From Bacillota bacterium (GTDB lineage: Bacteria; Bacillota; Clostridia; Christensenellales; UMGS416): a stretch of DNA of 32,828 nucleotides. The notes under the pieces are model-generated. The model was not told the origin of the DNA, did not search any database, and was given only the letters and a program-made list of their open reading frames with translations. Made by a program: the position numbers and the translations under genes. Where the stretch lies: NCBI GenBank assembly GCA_023410875.1, contig JAEYPH010000030.1, forward strand, positions 1 through 32,828, in the 5' to 3' direction. Positions 31,390-32,828 of this stretch are shown here, one piece after another; the first letter of the stretch is position 1, and every line of letters starts with the position of its first letter.

Positions 31390-32670
31390 ATGAGATCGCG
31401 TAAGCTTACGTTGATAACCGTGGCCGTGCTGCTGGCGGTGGCTCCGCTGGCAGCATGCAGCGGCACAGGCAGCGTCTCCGCGCCTACGGCCCAGTCCACC
31501 GGGAATTCGGGGGTGGACGTCCAGCCCATGGCCTTTAAGCCCGCCGATACGCTTCGGCCCGCAGTGGCCCAGGCGCTGGGCGGGTTCTCGGTGGACCTGC
31601 TGCAGCGCCTGAGCGCCGCGTCCGGCGGCAAGAACGTGTTCCTCTCGCCGCTTTCGGTGTGGCTGGCGCTGAGCATGACGTATAACGGCGCATCCGCCGG
31701 CACCGCCGAGGGCATGGCTCGGGCGCTGCACGCAGAGGGCATTTCTTTGGACGACCTCAACGCCGACAACGCCGGCCTCATGGGCATCCTGAGCGCCGCG
31801 GACCCCAAGGTGCAGATCGCCATCGCCAACTCCATCTGGATGCGTAAGGACTTTGCGCCGGAGGTCAACGCGGATTTCCTTAATAGAAACCGGGACTATT
31901 ACGCGGCGGCCATTCGGGGGCTGGACTTTTCCCAAAGCAGTGCCGCCGATATTATCAACAAATGGGTGCAGGACAACACCAGTGGAAACATCAAGGACTT
32001 GATTCAGCCGCCCATCCATCCGGACACGGTGATGTTCCTGATCAACGCCGTGCACTTCAAAGCGCCGTGGAAGCAGAGCTTTGACCCGCAGTGGACCCAA
32101 GATGACGTTTTCACAACTGCCGGCGGCCAGCAGGTGCCGGCAAAATACCTTTTCCGTGAGGAAGACAATCTGGGCTATGCCGACGATTCGGTGATCGCCG
32201 CGCGCATCCCCTATGCCACCGGGCGGCTGGAGATGGTCGCGATCCTACCCCGGCAGCAGGCGCTGGGCGACTATGTGCGGGGGCTGACGCCCCAGGCGCT
32301 GGAGGAGACTGTGGTCAAGTGCGGCGAAAGCTCCATGGCGCTGCGGTTCCCCAAGTTCAAGCTGGAGTACGAGGCCGAGCTCAACGATGCGCTCAAGGCC
32401 ATGGGTATGGAAGCGGCCTTCGGTTCCAAGGCCGACTTCACCGCCATGAGCGAAACGATGGGGAAGGAGCTCTTTATCAGCAAGGTCAGGCACAAGAGCT
32501 TCATCGAGGTCAACGAGGAAGGTACCGAGGCCAGCGCCGCCACGTCGGTGGAGATCGCTGCATCGGCGGCTTCGGTGTCGCTGGAATTTAACCGGCCCTT
32601 CCTGTATCTGATCCGCGACAGCAAGACCGGGGCGATCCTGTTCATGGGGACGATGGAGACTCCAGCGTAG
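31390..32670 (+). CDS. Lipoprotein serpin 2, paralogue of serpin 1
   Basis: 426 residues with the same plan as serpin 1: signal ending APLAAC (Cys23), a shorter linker, and a full serpin domain with an inhibitory hinge (EEGTEASAAT). Scaffold positions are strongly conserved between the two; one 72-base block (30600-30671 and 31987-32058) is identical. The reactive loop differs: P1 Ser392 and P1' Ala393 in IAASAASVSLEF, against IRTEAAVMPMEF in serpin 1. The leader (CCGAAAGGACGATGG before the start) is shared as well, so the duplication included the upstream region. The two genes are 106 bases apart with no terminator between, so cotranscription is possible. Confidence 0.92.
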   Translation: MRSRKLTLITVAVLLAVAPLAACSGTGSVSAPTAQSTGNSGVDVQPMAFKPADTLRPAVAQALGGFSVDLLQRLSAASGGKNVFLSPLSVWLALSMTYNGASAGTAEGMARALHAEGISLDDLNADNAGLMGILSAADPKVQIAIANSIWMRKDFAPEVNADFLNRNRDYYAAAIRGLDFSQSSAADIINKWVQDNTSGNIKDLIQPPIHPDTVMFLINAVHFKAPWKQSFDPQWTQDDVFTTAGGQQVPAKYLFREEDNLGYADDSVIAARIPYATGRLEMVAILPRQQALGDYVRGLTPQALEETVVKCGESSMALRFPKFKLEYEAELNDALKAMGMEAAFGSKADFTAMSETMGKELFISKVRHKSFIEVNEEGTEASAATSVEIAASAASVSLEFNRPFLYLIRDSKTGAILFMGTMETPA

Positions 32671-32741
32671 ACCTGTGCCTGTTAACATGGCGCCTGCCTA
32701 TCTGGACAGCACCCCGAAAAACGGACATTGAGCAAAAAGAG

Positions 32742-32772
32742 CCTCCTGTTGTAGGATTACTACAGCAGGAGG
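32742..32772 (+). promoter_or_regulatory. Hairpin that masks the transposase ribosome site
   Basis: A 12-bp stem (one T-G wobble) with a seven-base loop has the ribosome site CAGGAGG in its 3' arm, seven bases before the transposase ATG. Transcripts entering from outside would fold and hide the site, a control known in other IS elements. Confidence 0.6.
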
Positions 32773-32779
32773 TATTTTA

Positions 32780-32828
32780 ATGAAGCGGAAATGGACAGAC
32801 ATCAAATCAGTGGAAGCACTGATACAGC
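32780..32828 (+). CDS. IS3-family transposase OrfA, start only
   Basis: Only 16 codons are visible (MKRKWTDIKSVEALIQ), preceded by AGGAGG and the IS3-type end. The call rests on position behind the inverted repeat; the protein itself is too short to classify. Confidence 0.55.
   Translation, partial: MKRKWTDIKSVEALIQ

Larger units (their letters stand above)
32703..32828 (+). mobile_element. Left end of an IS3-family element (cut by window)
   Basis: TGGACAGCACCCCGAAAAAC at 32703 is a typical IS3-group terminal inverted repeat, followed by a transposase start. The rest of the element is outside the window, so its intactness is unknown. Confidence 0.7.

Noticed and set aside
1..32828. CRISPR array, tRNA or rRNA genes
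   Set aside because: No regularly spaced direct repeats and no cloverleaf or rRNA-like sequence were seen while reading the window; a tRNA scan was not possible.

Overview
The window is about 33 kb of GC-rich, almost fully coding DNA. The remB-gyrB-gyrA block, AGGAGG-type ribosome sites, extended -10 promoters (TGnTATAAT) and recurring intergenic hairpin repeats point to Bacillota, most likely a high-GC, possibly gut-associated, clostridial lineage. This comes from gene content and style only; no species is recognised.

Region 1 (1-6843, minus strand) is one long operon. It starts at a strong promoter near 7040 and runs GH18 chitinase-like enzyme, GH130 mannoside phosphorylase-like enzyme, MurQ, a MurK/NagK-like kinase, a tandem GNAT acetyltransferase, a PIG-L deacetylase, a serine hydrolase of the beta-lactamase fold, and a NamZ-like (DUF1343) muramidase cut by the window edge. 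None has a visible signal peptide. The set looks like a cytosolic salvage line for imported muropeptides and GlcNAc- or mannose-containing glycans.

Region 2 (7098-9413) is mobile. An intact IS5-family element abuts a strikingly AT-rich island. The first gene of the island is open into the IS end, so it looks 5'-truncated, and it may be frameshifted relative to the second at a run of eight A. A short GC-rich coding remnant marks the right junction.

Region 3 (9414-13081) holds a nucleotidyltransferase-Nudix fusion, a convergent cysteine-rich protein, and two tandem paralogous multi-pass membrane proteins.

Region 4 (13283-20578) is a tightly coupled seven-gene operon: rfbF, rfbG, rfbH, gtrA, a thiamine-diphosphate enzyme resembling YerE, an NAD-dependent sugar reductase/epimerase, and a GtrB-like glycosyltransferase. 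It should make a CDP-linked 3,6-dideoxyhexose, probably add a two-carbon branch (yersiniose-like), load it on a lipid carrier and flip it outward. The E3 reductase partner of RfbH is not in the window.

Region 5 (20579-26824) has repeats, an orphan Phd-type antitoxin, then remB, gyrB and gyrA, with a MITE-like repeat between the two gyrase genes and a clear terminator after gyrA.

Region 6 (26871-32828) carries a DUF7010-like membrane protein, an unidentified exported membrane protein, a CPBP protease, a ParE toxin with its Phd/YefM antitoxin, two tandem lipoprotein serpins whose reactive-centre loops differ exactly around the scissile bond, and the left end of an IS3-family element. The strongest leads are the branched-sugar operon, the serpin pair, the AT-rich split gene and the two-hairpin repeat family.
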